Notes: generated by a model from the letters alone, not told the origin. DNA of 64,000 nt from Loripinus fragilis (GCA_964019695.1 OZ026514.1:102886345-102950344); one strand, 5' to 3'. Shown: positions 21,640 to 32,998, numbered from the stretch's first letter. A program made the numbers and translations.

Positions 21640-21850
21640 AAATTTCCCAGTCGATCCTGGGTAATGCATGGACATGGAGAAAATTTTGTCAAACTTTATT
21701 AAGTAGTGCAGAATACTTGCTTAAGCGCATGCTTTTTTTGTCTGCTGATAGCCTTTGCAAACAGTTTGGACCCAAATCAGGCCGCCTGATCTGGATCCAA
21801 ACTGTTTGACACTCTGAACAGCTAAAATCCGCCCATTAATGCCTTAAATA
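21640..21850. mobile_element. MITE-C copy with shortened core
   Basis: AATCAGGCCGCCTGATCTGG: the usual loop is missing. Flanks TTTGCAAACAGTTTGGACCC and ACTGTTTGACACTCTG. A further half copy lies at 21985-22052 (GTCAGCAGACAAAAGCATG, TTACCCAGCATG). Confidence 0.75.
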
Positions 21851-22052
21851 GATTAACCTTGTCGCTAAAGAGTTAACCCAACAGCGAGGCTGTTAGGAAT
21901 GGCACTGTCACTACATAGATAGCCACTCCCCTGCCAGGATCGTAAAGTTCTGTCTTTAAGTGCCAATGACAATTATTCCTGTTAATGTTGATTTTTAAAA
22001 AAGTCAGCAGACAAAAGCATGAACAAAATTACCCAGCATGTAAAAAGATGAA

Positions 22053-22649
22053 TGACAATTCCACTAAACGACAAATCAGTATGACGAAGTGTGCGTCATA
22101 CTCCAATATGGTTCATATAATATGCAATAAAAACAATGATTATTTACCTGAATCAAAACCAATCCTGAACCGATTTTTTAAAACTCAGAAAATCTGCAAA
22201 GTTAGTAATCCAAATTTTATTCACAATCAAAAATTTAATGTAAAAAAGAACACCACTTATTAAAGTCCACCACGAAATGCACCACTTTCAACTCTAAAAT
22301 AGTTTTTAAACCATCATGTGTCAAAACAAATGATTACTGTTCACTGAATTAAATCTAGGTAAAGCTCAGAATACTTAGTTAGAGATTACCGTAAGATTAC
22401 CTAAGGTCAGGAATTTAAATCCGGTGAGTTAATTATGTAGACTAGAGCTGTCTGATCTGGGTCTACACTGTTTGCTTGACCATCAAATATTTCATAAAAT
22501 ATCATACGGCCACCAATCTTTAGTTTCGGAAATTGCAGAAATGATATTGAGGACATATGCCTATATTTTGAGAATTTACAGTAAAGTTCACAAAAATATA
22601 GATCCAGATACAGACATTTTTTAAAACATAAAATTGTTAATATTTTCTT
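22053..22649. other. AT-rich gap
   Basis: No exon or family recognised, apart from a short GTCTGATCTGGGTCTACACT fragment at 22448. Confidence 0.45.
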
Positions 22650-22800
22650 ATACATCAGTTTAACAATATGTTTTGGTGCTCAAAAGAACCGTCTCAATGA
22701 GACGGTTCTTTTGAGTACCCACAACATATGTTTTGATTGAGAAATAAGGAAATTGATATTTAATTACGCACTCTTTATCTGGAGTCCTAAAAATTCATGG
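22650..22800. mobile_element. Family F copy 1
   Basis: Hairpin GTGCTCAAAAGAACCGTCTC / GAGACGGTTCTTTTGAGTAC inside AACAATATGTTTTGG / CAACATATGTTTTG, then GAGAAATAAGGAAATT and TTACGCACTC. Confidence 0.85.
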
Positions 22801-24068
22801 TCTATCTCAGCCCCTATTGTGAATTTGACAGGTGAGTTGATTAAAATATTTTTCTACCTGTATAACCATGCCATGCTCTGCAGCTCAACCTTTATTATGA
22901 TGAGTCCACAATTTTAGCTTGTTTTTACATGTACATGCTTACGAGTGCATGACATGTACAAGATCAGATGGTTTCTTCAGAAGCAGGTTGGTCAGAATCT
23001 GTATTCTGTTTCATTATTATATAGAAATTAATGAAAAATTAATTGTGTTGGATAGCCTTGCAGGTTTATCATTGGAGTTCAGGAGGAGGATCTTATAATG
23101 ATGAAGAGATAATGTGTGTTTTTCCATAAAAAGGGACTTAACTCTGAGTGACTGAACTGAATAACTCAGACAGTAAAAGCATGTGCAAACAATATAGTCC
23201 CTGATCAGACTTCTCCTAAGGAGCAGTCTGATCAGGGCCTATTCCCTGTGAAATGGAATTCTCATATAAGAGCAGTTCAAAAACTAGCTATTCTTGAACT
23301 CTTGATCTATTCATTAAAGATTTTAAGAACAATTGTATTTGAACTGTTCACCACCATTATTCAGGAACAGTTCAAAAGTCTTGTGGTTATGGTTTCGCTA
23401 ATCAAGCCGTAACTATGCGTGGATCCAGAAATCTAACATACCAAATATTAAGGCTCTAGGCCTTGTGGTTTCAGACAAGAAGATTTTCAGAAAGTTTTCA
23501 TTCTTAGCTCATTTGATCAATGGACTGGAGCCAAATTTTGAAAAATTATTGAAGAGGGCCATCCTGCCCTCAATTCTACCAAGTTTGATCGAAATCCAGC
23601 CAAGCCATTTGAAGAAACATCCAACATTCATGAAAGCTCTCACTGAGCATGATTTGCTCAGCTGAGCTAAAAATAAGGTCCAGCTACCGTAGGGAGCAGG
23701 GGTATATGTAACGTGTATATGTTACTCCCCAAAAATGGCTCATCAGTCAAATATTTAGACTAAATATGGTATTAGCATGTAATAAAAAATTGTAAATTAC
23801 TGGTAATAAAGAATATGACAGTACTAGGCCCTGGCTGTGGTAACATGATACAGTACTTTATATCAATTAAGTTATAAGATGCAGCAGCCATTAAATATGC
23901 ATCAAGTGTGCACCAGTGACTGGTAAATGAATTAACCTCTCACAAACTAAAAACCCTTTGATCCCCAGTCTAAGGTTCTACCAAATGAGCCACTGTACTC
24001 CACAAGGACAAGTCACTTGTTATCTGGTTATGATCCCTTAGGATATATCCAATCCAGACCCAAGGATA
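22801..24068. other. Gap with repeat fragments
   Basis: 23165-23270 is a GATCAGACTTCTCC/GGAGCAGTCTGATC hairpin repeat. 23495-23680 is bounded by CTTAGCTCATTTGATC and CTCAGCTGAGCTAA and resembles other GAGCTAA-ended repeats. 23935-24005 is a SINE-A head fragment (TGAGCCACTGTACTCC). No coding exon seen. Confidence 0.5.
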
Positions 24069-24663
24069 GCTGAAACTAAAGTCCCAGTTACATATTCACG
24101 ATTCTGGCTACGATTCACCACGATTCATCCTGATGTGACCTATACTATAAAATCGGGATGCATCTGGTTAATTCAGAAATCACTACGTCTCACGATGTTC
24201 CTACAGTGTCTCTATGAATCCACTGTGATTCATGATGATGCTACCGTAGTAGCATCACGACAAAATCGTAGGGCAGTTGTACTGTATTTGTGATGAGTGA
24301 ATCTTGGTGTCAGTTGATACTCCAATTCACCCGGAATGCCCACAAATGACAATGAATACACCTACGGCATCACTAGGAATGATCCCAATTCCGCTATGGT
24401 AGAGCTACGATTTAGGCAAAGCCCACAATCCAACACGACTCACCACAACAAGTTTAAACGGTTTAAACTGGTCGTAGCGCTGTCATGGAGGTTCCCAAAT
24501 CACCAAGATTCTTCACAAATCACTACGGTACTACCACGATTCAAGCTGATGTCTCTACGGTGCTACAAAGAATCATGCCCATGCATCACAATTTGATAAT
24601 TCCGGGTGAATCGCAGCTTTACCATGGCGAAAATCGTGAATGTGTAACTGGGGATTTAGCTTC
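24069..24663. mobile_element. ~595-bp inverted-repeat element with CACGATTC subterminal repeats
   Basis: Ends AAGTCCCAGTTACATATTCA and the reverse complement of GTGTAACTGGGGATT. Many CACGATTC/CACTACG/GATTCA motifs lie inside, plus local palindromes GCTACCGTAGTAGC (24240-24253) and GTTTAAACGGTTTAAAC. No intact frame. Superfamily not assigned. Confidence 0.7.
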
Positions 24664-24995
24664 AATTCTGCTTAAGAGACTGTGTGGGTGTGCAGGCTGA
24701 TCTCCCATAAACAAGCAAAGGTTTTCTTCTGATTAACCTGCTAGCATCTGACCCTAGCAATGCAAAGGGCTGTTGTCTGGTAACTTGTACATAATGGAAC
24801 TATATATTAGGTGCTACAAGTATGCTCGTATGCCTGACATGCTTTGTTAGCCTTGGTCTAATATCAATTAGGCAATCAATAGCTGGTCTTACTGATGTAC
24901 TGGCTTGATCCAGGCAAAAAGCCTGTTTAAATCCAGCAAGAAATTTGCATGATAAGGATAAAATGGCATTGGTATAGACTATATAGGTTGCTATA
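24664..24995. other. Gap, nothing recognised
   Basis: Moderate-GC unique sequence. No splice-supported frame noticed. Confidence 0.4.
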
Positions 24996-26745
24996 AGACT
25001 CCCAGTTTGGTACCTTTCAAATAGCCGAGACTCCGAGTTTGGTACCTTTCAAATGGCGGAGACTCCCAGTTTGGTACCTTTCAAACAGCCGAGATTCCCA
25101 GTTTGGCATCTTTCAAATAGCCCAGGCTCCCAGTTTAGTACCTTTCAAATGGTCGAGACTCCCAGTTTGGTACCTTACAAATGGCCAAGACTCCCAGTTT
25201 GGTACCTTTTAAATGGCTGAGCCTCTCAATTTGGTACCTTTCAAATGGCCAAGACTCCCAGTTTGGTACCTTTCAAATAGCCGAGACTCCCAGTTTTGTA
25301 CCTTACAAATGGTCAAGACTCCCAGTTTGGTACCTTTCAACCACTGACCTCCCAATGCGGTACCTTTCAAATGGCCAAGACTGCCCGTTTGGTACCTTTC
25401 AAATTGCAGAGACTCCCAGTTTGGTACCTTTCAAGTGGCAGAGACTCCCAGTTTGGTACCTTTTAAATGGCAGAGATTCCCAGTATGGTACCTTACAAAT
25501 AGCCAAGACTCAAAAGTTTGGTACCTTTCATATAGTTGAGACTCCCAGTTTGGTACCATTCAAATGACAGAGACTCCCAGCTTTGTACCTTTCAAAAGGC
25601 CAAGACTTCCAGTTTGGCACCTTTCAAATGGATGACTCCCATTTTGGTACCTTTCAAATGGCTGAGACTTCAGTTTTGGTACCTTTCAAATGGTCGCAAC
25701 TCCCAGTATGGTACCTTTCAAATGGCTGAGACTCCCAATTAGGCACCCTTCAAATGGTTGTGACTCCCAGTATGGGACCTTTAAAATGGCAGACTCTCAA
25801 TTAAGTATCTTTCAAATGGCCAAGACTCCCATTTTGGCACCTTTCAATTGTTTGTTTGTTTGTTTTGCTGCTTTACGTCCCAAGTCAACAGCTATGGTCA
25901 TTGCGGGACGGTCAGTTCACCTAACCACACTTTTTCCTGGGCAGGCTTAAACAAGCGGTTAACCAGTAATTCGTGCACATACTCTCGCTTGTAACTGACA
26001 ACAACCCTTCTTGAATAAATCAGCGGAAGGGAGAAGAATGACCGTAGAAATATTTTCATGATCAATCTCCACGAAAGTATGGGACCGGACCGGGATCGAA
26101 CTCGCGACCTCTGGATCTGCAGTCAGACACGCATCTGTAGCCAGACACGTTACCGACTGCGCTACGCGGCCCGGTACCTTTCAATTGGCCAAGACTCCTA
26201 GTTTGGTACCTTTCAAATGGCCAAGACTCTCAATTTGGCACCATTCAAATGGCTGAGACTCCAAATTTGGTACCTTTCAAATCGTCAAGACTCCAACTTA
26301 GGTACAAATGGCTGGGACTTCCAATTAGGTGCCTTCAAATGTCTGAGATTCCCAGTTTGGTACCTTTCAAATGGCATGAACTCCCAGTTTGGTACCTTTC
26401 AAATGGCATGAACTCCCAGTTTGGTACCTTTCAAATGGCATAAACTCCCAGTTTGGTACCTTTCAAATGGCATGAACTCCCAGTTTGGTACCTTTCAAAT
26501 GGCATGAACTCCCAGTTTGGTACCTTTCAAATGGCATGAAGTCCCAGTTTGGTACCTTTCAAATGGCATGAACTCCCAGTTTGGTACCTTTCAAATGTCT
26601 GAGACTCCAAGTTTGGTACCTTTCAAATGGCATGAACTCCCAGTTTGGTACCTTTCAAATGGCTGAGACTCCAAGTTTGGTACCTTTCAAATTGCAAAGA
26701 CTCCAGTACCTTTCTAATGAGAGCTCTCTAAGGTATCATTCAAAA
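24996..26745. repeat. 32-bp minisatellite, about 45 units, split by a SINE-B
   Basis: Unit GACTCCCAGTTTGGTACCTT + TCAAATGGCCAA. Because 32 is not a multiple of 3, an open frame passes through all three unit phases and gives a 32-residue period (MAKTPSLVPFKW..., NGQDSQFGTFQ). Units after the SINE (26350-26600) are very homogeneous (GGCATGAACTCCC), a recent local expansion. Confidence 0.95.
25851..26175 (-). mobile_element. SINE-B copy 1 with perfect 12-bp target duplication
   Basis: 325 bp. On the minus strand the head is GGGCCGCGTAGCGCAGTCGG (box-A-like) with box-B-like GCGAGTTCGATCCCGGTCC. The tail is ACGTAAAGCAGCAAAAC(AAAC)n. Duplication ACCTTTCAATTG at 25839-25850 and 26176-26187, inside the minisatellite. 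The tail motif resembles that of SINE-A, so both may use the same LINE machinery (inference). Confidence 0.93.
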
Positions 26746-27250
26746 CAATGTATGACGGGTCCAATTATATATTAAAACCTAATGATTTTTTGTGCTTTAC
26801 TAGATTTGTGGGAGCTGGCACCTCCAAGGAGGTTGACTGAACAGGAATAAAGAGGTGAAAAGTGTCTGGTCAAACCTCTTCTACCTTTCGCATTCAAATC
26901 TTTTTTTTTTTTCATTAGTTTTCTAACTTTCATCTATATACTTTTATATAAAGTTTCAAACGCCCATGCTACAGAAGACATGATTGAATCTATCAGTCTA
27001 GTTTTTGGCATGAAGTATCATCAACTGCCATATTTCGTGTGTGTGACCTGTTAACGCTCTGACAAGGCTGTGTGGATGTGCAGGCTTGTCTGAGCCATAG
27101 CTGATTGCCTATGTAATAAGTACCAAAGTTATCATAATGCCTAAGCTCAATTAAAGTCTGGCATATTTTCTTTAATTGCTAATGGAAATCAATAAGAATA
27201 TAATATGCAAATGAGAGCATCATCAAGCAAAGGCAAATAAGGCCACAATA
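26746..27250. other. Gap, nothing recognised
   Basis: AT-rich, with a T-run at 26900-26912. No family match. Confidence 0.45.
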
Positions 27251-27487
27251 TTAACCCTTTTCTCCCGTCAGACACAACTTTTTGGTCTGCTGTCTCATCT
27301 GCTTATGTTCTTAGGTAGCCTATATTGCAAACAATATGGACCCAGATCAGACTGCTCCCATTAAGGGAGCAGTCTGATCAGGGTTCATAGTGTTTGTTTC
27401 CATCATAAAATTTAGTCTGAAATGAACCAGAAAACATAAAAAAAAACATTTTCATGACAAAAAATTATTGGTGAGATAAGAGTTAAT
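27251..27487. mobile_element. Family D element
   Basis: TTAACCCTTTTCTCCC at left, GGTGAGATAAGAGTTAA at right. Core CCAGATCAGACTGCTCCC / GGGAGCAGTCTGATC inside CAAACAATATGG / CATAGTGTTTG. Confidence 0.8.
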
Positions 27488-27849
27488 AGTACTACCCAGG
27501 TTTCCACAATACTTTTGACGTTCTAGGTGATAATTTCAGGATATTGTTATGGAGATATTCTCTTGATGATCTTTATTTGCAAAATATTGGTGAAATAAGT
27601 TGCACCTCCAGAAAATATTGGTGGTGCAATAATCATATACCATCTGCACCTTCAGCTACCCCCAAGAGATAAACCTTTTCATCCCCCCCACCCCCCCCCC
27701 CCCCCAAAAAAAAAAAAACAGTTTTTTAAACCTGATTTTGTTAAATTTTAAGACCAAAAATTGCTCATCACCAATTACAGGTAATAAGATCATAAATTGC
27801 TATTTATCACTAAAATCTTTATGTATAATCCCATCCCAGATTCTCATTT
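27488..27849. other. Gap with a poly-C/poly-A run
   Basis: C-rich then A-rich simple sequence at 27686-27718. Nothing else recognised. Confidence 0.5.
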
Positions 27850-28044
27850 TTTGTTTATTTGTGTTGATGCTTTACGTCCCAGTCAACAATTTTTCAGTCA
27901 TGTCAGGACAGGTCTTCCTGGGTTGAACCAGTACTAATCAGAAAATAAAGTGTCTTGCTCAAGGACACAACACAGTGACTCTGGTGAGTCTCGAACTAGC
28001 GACTCTTTTATCCCAAGTCTAACACTGAGCCACTGTGCTCCTCC
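27850..28044 (-). mobile_element. SINE-A copy
   Basis: TTTACGTCCCAGTCAACAAT tail side, AAGTGTCTTGCTCAAGGACA body, GAGCCACTGTGCTCC head side. A subfamily with CATTTTTTCAGTCATG-like inner sequence. Target duplication not clear. Confidence 0.8.
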
Positions 28045-28466
28045 CATTAAATTGTTACTAAATTTACATTCATCGAAAATAGGAAAGTGAAATAATATTG
28101 GCCCCTGAAGCCAGTTTCATACCTTTTCAGGAAACTATGGTAGATTTAGTGTACTATGAATCCACCAGCGTGACTAACAGACTGACACAGTCTGTCACGC
28201 TAAACAAAATCCCATTTCACGGACGCCCAGTCACAAGCCAGGTTTATCCGAATCTGATCAAATTCAATTAATTGAATTGAAAGCACAAGAATAGTCACAA
28301 TTCATCGATTCAACACGGATATACAAAACTAGATTTTTTTTCCGAAATATTTTACAAATCCACTTGTGACATTCTGTATAACTCAAAACAGATCTTCCTC
28401 AAAGACAAACCTTACAGGCAATGCTTCTAAATCCAATAACATGATCACTTCTATGAATTATTGATT
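28045..28466. other. Gap, nothing recognised
   Basis: A short palindrome AGACTGACACAGTCT lies at 28180-28194. No exon seen. Confidence 0.45.
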
Positions 28467-28674
28467 TTAATCCTTAAAGCGCCAATCACGACGGCAGCAG
28501 ACGACAAATTTTGTGATATCTTTCATAGGAAGGCTTGATATTTCATGCGAATCATCTGCCAGCAGATGATTCGCATGAAATATCAAGCCTTCTTTGGTTT
28601 CTTAAGAAGCGACAAAATTTGAAAATATCCATATCGTCTGCTGCAAACTTTTATGTCCCGCTCTAAGGGCTAAA
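28467..28674. mobile_element. MITE-B copy 4, short core
   Basis: TTAATCCTTAAAGCGCCAAT ... CGCTCTAAGGGCTAA. Core GATATTTCATGCGAATCATC / GATGATTCGCATGAAATATC is perfect and long. Confidence 0.9.
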
Positions 28675-28944
28675 ACGTTACTATCAGAAGCCGACAGAAG
28701 GCTGACTGTCTTTCAATGCAATGGAGAATACCGACATGCCATAATACTACTACTGACTACAAAGGAATGACAATTACAATGAACAATTACATGCTAAGAT
28801 GAACAATAAATTATAAGTGTATACACACCATTAATGAATTTATACCACATTGTTTATTGTTTTGTTGACATGTTTTTATCTTATGATCCATAATTGTTAA
28901 ACCCTCCCCTGACTAACCAAATCTTCCATCTATAGTCCGTTGTA

Positions 28945-29151
28945 CAGTAAAACCTGTCTTAAATGGCCACTCAAAAAGTACACCAAAAATTGGTTTTCAA
29001 TACCGATTATCGCTTAATGCAGGTCAAAAGTATTGCAGAATGCCCCAAAGGGAGCATTCTGCAATACTTTCGACCTTCATTAAGCTTCCATTTTCCATTA
29101 AGACCTTTGTTTTGTCTTTTTTCAAGTGGCGGTTTTAGACAGGTTTTACTG
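28945..29151. mobile_element. MITE-A copy 5, best preserved
   Basis: 207 bp between TA dinucleotides (28943-28944, 29152-29153). CAGTAAAACCTGTCTTAAAT ... GACAGGTTTTACTG. Core AGAATGCCCC/GGAGCATTCT. Confidence 0.93.
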
Positions 29152-29240
29152 TAGTAAAGTTTGGATCATTTATACTATTTGGGGGAAAGGGGCAGGGGGT
29201 GGGGGGGAGTCACATAACAGATAAAACAGTTCAAGTTCTA

Positions 29241-29444
29241 GGGAGAGCAGTGGCTCAGTGGTAGAGTGCTTGACTCAAAACCGAGGGGCCGCGGGTTTGA
29301 GCCTCACTGGCGTCACTGCGTTGTGGTCCTTGAGCAAGACACATTTATCCAAGCTTAGTACTGGTTCAACCCATGAAGACTCATTCCTGTACAACTGAAA
29401 GATTGTTGATGGGACGTAAAGAATCAAATCAAACAAAAACTAGC
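29241..29444 (+). mobile_element. SINE-A copy, plus strand
   Basis: GCAGTGGCTCAGTGGTAGAG head, CGGGTTTGAGCCTCACTGG box-B-like, GTACTGGTTCAACC body, TGATGGGACGTAAAGAATC tail. Confidence 0.88.
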
Positions 29445-29867
29445 AAGATCCCCCCTATGTATGGATGTCTTCCATATTCATAGACCTTAAGTATTCACAT
29501 GAAGAGCGAATTGTGGGCAAACACTCACAATTTACCACTACCAACATGTCCTTGATTTGTTGCTGTAAACCAACGGTGACAATGAGACCAGTGCTGATTG
29601 GCCAATCACAGAACTTCTCAGAATTTCACCTTTGGATATCACAGTGCAATGTGATAACAATTATAGTTATGGCAGTTTTGGTTTATGGTCACAATTGGTA
29701 TATCTACAAAACTTATAGATGATGTTCAATGTATCAATATAGGTATGTGATTAATTGTAATGAAGAAAAAAACACCTTTTAAAGTCCCTATAATGCGATA
29801 TTTAAGTAAATGACAAATTTTCAGCCAGAGAGCTTGGGTGACCTGTAGCCTAGCTCTGGTGACACTT
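29445..29867. other. Gap, unrecognised
   Basis: Contains an 85-codon open frame (29465-29722, +) with no recognised domain and no splice support. Treated as chance. Confidence 0.4.
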
Positions 29868-30082
29868 TGACCCTTAAAGCGCCAATCACGACTGCAGCAG
29901 ATGACAAATTTTGCAACATCTTTCTTAATTTTTGAAAAAAATAAGGTATGATACTTCATAAGAATTGTCTGCCAGCAGAAGATTCTCATGAAATATCATG
30001 CCTTATTTGTTATATTTGAAAAAGCATCAAAATTTTATATTGTCCTCTGCTGCAAAGTCTAGGTGGCGCTTTAGAGGTTAAA
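29868..30082. mobile_element. MITE-B copy 5, short core
   Basis: ACCCTTAAAGCGCCAATCAC ... GGTGGCGCTTTAGAGGTTAA. Core ATACTTCATAAGAATTGTCT / GATTCTCATGAAATATC. Confidence 0.88.
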
Positions 30083-30489
30083 TAATTGCATTTTGCACTG
30101 AAAGCTTAACTAATTGACATGTCAAAGTTTTAATGTGATGGCATTTTAACCTAATGGCAGCTTTATGATTATTCTAAACACAGACCCTAGGGTCCTAGAT
30201 TTTCCTTGGCATACCTGAATGAATTTCTACTGGTATATCACTTAACACTTAGTCTTGTACATATGTAAGAGCTAGATGTGCAAAAGCAAAAATATGTTTC
30301 TTATAGTATTTCTTCTAAACTTCCTTAATCGTATACATGTACTAGTCAGTTTTTGTTGTTTACTATTACCATTAGTAGATAAGAGAAGCTTTTATGTCAT
30401 TTTCATAAACCATAAAACAACAAACTACGGTAAATGTTCTAAAATTTTGAACACTCTCAAATAAAATGTTAGTTTTCAGGGCTGGATGT
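30083..30489. other. Gap, nothing recognised
   Basis: AT-rich. No repeat identified. Confidence 0.4.
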
Positions 30490-30920
30490 CACAAAATACT
30501 TGTCAGAATAGCAAACAGGAAAGACCCTGATTTTTGTTTGTTTGGTTTGATGATTTACGTCCTAAACAACAGCTATGGTAATGTCAGGACAGTCAGTCCA
30601 CCTAACCACACTTTTTTACTGGGCAAGCTTGACTAAGCGGTTAACCAGTACTTCCTGCACATACTTTTGCTTGTAGCTGACAACAACTCTTCTTGAATCA
30701 GCGGAAGGAAGAAGAGTGGCCTTAGAAATTATTTCATGATCAATCTCCATGAAAGCATGGGACTGGGCCAGGATCAAACTCCCGACCCCTGAATCTGCAG
30801 TAAAAATACGTATCTGCAGTCAGACACGTTACTGACTGTGCTATGTGGCTGGTAGGGAAGACCCTGATCAGACTGCTTCTTCAGAAGCAGTCTGATCTGG
30901 GGCTGCGCTGTTTGTGCTTG
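30490..30920. mobile_element. GATCAG-core repeat split by a SINE-B
   Basis: Left part 30490-30531 (TGTCAGAATAGCAAACAGGA), right part 30869-30920 (CAGACTGCTTCTTCAGAAGC, AGTCTGATCTGGGG). Without the SINE the two halves give the same unit as 51565-51650 (reverse). Confidence 0.82.
30532..30857 (-). mobile_element. SINE-B copy 2 with perfect 11-bp target duplication
   Basis: Duplication AAGACCCTGAT at 30521-30531 and 30858-30868. Matches 25851-26175 along its length (CTAACCACACTTTTT, GACTAAGCGGTTAACCAGTA, ATGATCAATCTCCATGAAAG). More diverged than copy 1, so older or from another subfamily. Confidence 0.92.
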
Positions 30921-31020
30921 AAATAACGTTCAATAATTTACCACTGAGGTATGGAAATAATAGCTCAAGACAAACAATTTTTTTAGAGTAAGATAATGAA
31001 TATTTTACTACCCATCTGTT

Positions 31021-31110
31021 TAAACATATGTTTTGGGTGCTCAAAAGAACCATCTCATTGAGACAGTTCTTTTGAGTACCCGCAACATATGTTTTGGTTG
31101 AGAAATAAGA
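31021..31110. mobile_element. Family F copy 2
   Basis: AACATATGTTTTGGGTGCTC, AAAGAACCATCTCATTGAGA / CAGTTCTTTTGAGTACCC, GTTGAGAAATAAGAAAGTTA. Confidence 0.85.
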
Positions 31111-31544
31111 AAGTTAATTAATTGATATATGTCAATGGATGAAAAGGTCTCCTCTGTCATGGCATTTGGGTAATATGGCCAAAGGTAAAGGTCATCCTAG
31201 CTACTCTTTTCTACTAAATTGTCCCTTTGAGTTTCTGAAGGCCAAAAGTCAAAGTCATCTTAGCTGCATATTTATACCAAACCCTTAATTGTCCCTTAGG
31301 GTTTCTAAAGGTAAAATTAGACCCTGACCTTGACCTTTTACCTTGGTCAAGGGCTCTAACACAATAATTTAGCATATTTGATTGCAAATTTTCAAGTGCA
31401 AATTCACAGCAGACTCTGGTACCATTTTAGCTACCGGTACATAATACATTTTATTTAGCCGGTAAAGTCTGACATCGCCCAATTTTTCTAGTAAAAAGTA
31501 ATATGACTGACAAATGGATGACCGACATCCTATGATCACAAGAG
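31111..31544. repeat. Diverged repeat with CAAAGGTCA-type motifs, leading into the minisatellite
   Basis: GGCCAAAGGTAAAGGTCATC, GACCCTGACCTTGACC and ATGGATGACCGACATCC resemble the body and end of the 57668-59335 type of element. The 3' end is GAGCCCATGGCTCAGGTTAG, the seed of the next array. Confidence 0.55.
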
Positions 31545-32560
31545 CTCATCTTGAGCCCATGGCTCAGGTTAGCTAAAATAGTTAAAGGTACACCCATGGC
31601 TCGATCAGGTTTGCTAAAAAGTTAAAGGTACACCCATGGCTCGATCAGGTTAGCTAAAAATAGTTAGAGGAACACCCATGGCTCGATCAGGTTAGCTAAA
31701 AATAGTTAGAGGTACACCCATGGCTCGATCAGGTTAGCTTAAAATAGTTAAAGGTACACCAATGGCTCAATCAGGTTAGCTAAAAATAGGTACACCCATG
31801 GCTCGATTAGGTTAGCTAAAAATAGTTAAAGGTACACCTATGGCTCAATCGAGTTAGCTAAAAATAGGTACACCCATGGTTAGCTAAAAATAGTTAAAAG
31901 TACAACAATGGCTCGGTCAGGTTAGCTAAAATGGTTAAAGGTACACCCTTGGCTCAATCAGGTTAGCTAAAACGGTTAAAGGTACACCCTTGGCTCGATC
32001 AGGTTAGCTAAAATGGTTAAAGGTACACCCATGGCTCAATCGGGTTAGCCAAAAATAGGTACACCCATGGTTAGCTAAAAATAGTTAAAAGTACAACCAT
32101 GGCTCGGTCAGGTTAGCTAAAATGGTTAAAGGTACACCCTTGGCTCAATCAGGTTAGCTAAAATGGATAAAGGTACACCCTTGGCTTGATCAGGTTAGCT
32201 AAAATGGTTAAAGGTACACCCATGGCTCCAGGGAGCGCAGTGGCTCAGTGGTAGAGTGCTTGACTCGAGACCGAAGGGCCGCGTGTTCGAGCCTCACCGG
32301 CGTCAATGCGTAGTGTCCTCGAGCAAGAACATTAATCCTAGCTCAGTACTGGTTCAACCCAGGAAGACCCATCCCTTTATAACTGAAAGATTGTTGATGG
32401 GACGTAAAGAATCAAATAAAACAAACAAACAAACACCCATGGCTCCATCAGGTTAGCTAAAATGGTTAAAAGTACACCCATGGCTCGATCAGGTTAGCTA
32501 AAATGGTTAAAGGTACAACCATGGCTCGATCAGGTTAGCTAAAATGGTTAGTGGTACAAT
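31545..32560. repeat. 41-bp minisatellite, about 20 units, split by SINE-A
   Basis: Unit GTTAAAGGTACACCCATGGC + TCGATCAGGTTAGCTAAAATG, with 27-bp short variants. The unit contains the hairpin-plus-AGGTTAGCTAA end of the upstream repeat (31111-31544). Confidence 0.93.
32231..32432 (+). mobile_element. SINE-A with perfect 15-bp target duplication
   Basis: Duplication ACACCCATGGCTCCA at 32216-32230 and 32433-32447. Head GGGAGCGCAGTGGCTCAGTG, tail GATGGGACGTAAAGAATC then (AAAC)n. The empty site is the minisatellite unit itself. Confidence 0.95.
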
Positions 32561-32772
32561 CTTGTGCTGTGACTCAGATATTTTTATGATCTGATCTGGA
32601 GTGGTACAGTGGTCAGTGGCCTTACACTCCTACTGTCAGTTTGATTGACGACATTGGCTGACTATGTAGTTAGGTTTATAAAATTAAATATATGTATGTC
32701 ATTATAATCACAGTTTACCTAGCAGGAAACATGCGATATGTGATGGATGCCCCTCCTTATGCCTACATTGAC
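32561..32772. other. Gap, nothing recognised
   Basis: No repeat or exon seen. Confidence 0.4.
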
Positions 32773-32998
32773 ATGGGGGGGATCCAGAAAATTCTGGTGG
32801 GTGGGGGGGGGTTCCTAAAAACATTTTTAGTCATCAGTGTATTTAACAGAGGGCCGTTAAGACCTCCATTGAGAAGCAATTGGACCCCTTGGACCGTCCA
32901 ATTGCATGTCGAGGGGGTCCGTTCCAGTATTTCTATGGAAACGTATAGCATTTTCTAGGGGGTCCGGACCCCCTGTCCCCCTTATGGATCTGCCCAAT
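32773..32998. mobile_element. Palindromic element with GGATCCAGA ends
   Basis: Left GGGGGGATCCAGAAAATTC, right GGGGGTCCGGACCCCCTGTC then TTATGGATCTGCCC. Internal GCAATTGGACC / GGACCGTCCAATTGC stem. Relative at 40208-40440. Confidence 0.7.

Noticed and set aside
24996..26745. CRISPR-like regular repeats
   Set aside because: Head-to-tail minisatellite without unique spacers, in a eukaryotic genome.
25181..26775. Repetitive 'SLVPFKW/SQFGTFQ' frames up to 128 codons
   Set aside because: Direct translation of a 32-bp minisatellite cycling through three phases.
29241..29330. tRNA gene (box A/box B present)
   Set aside because: No cloverleaf could be closed and the sequence continues into a conserved SINE body with several copies; it is a tRNA-derived SINE head. 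The same applies to all SINE-A/B/C heads.
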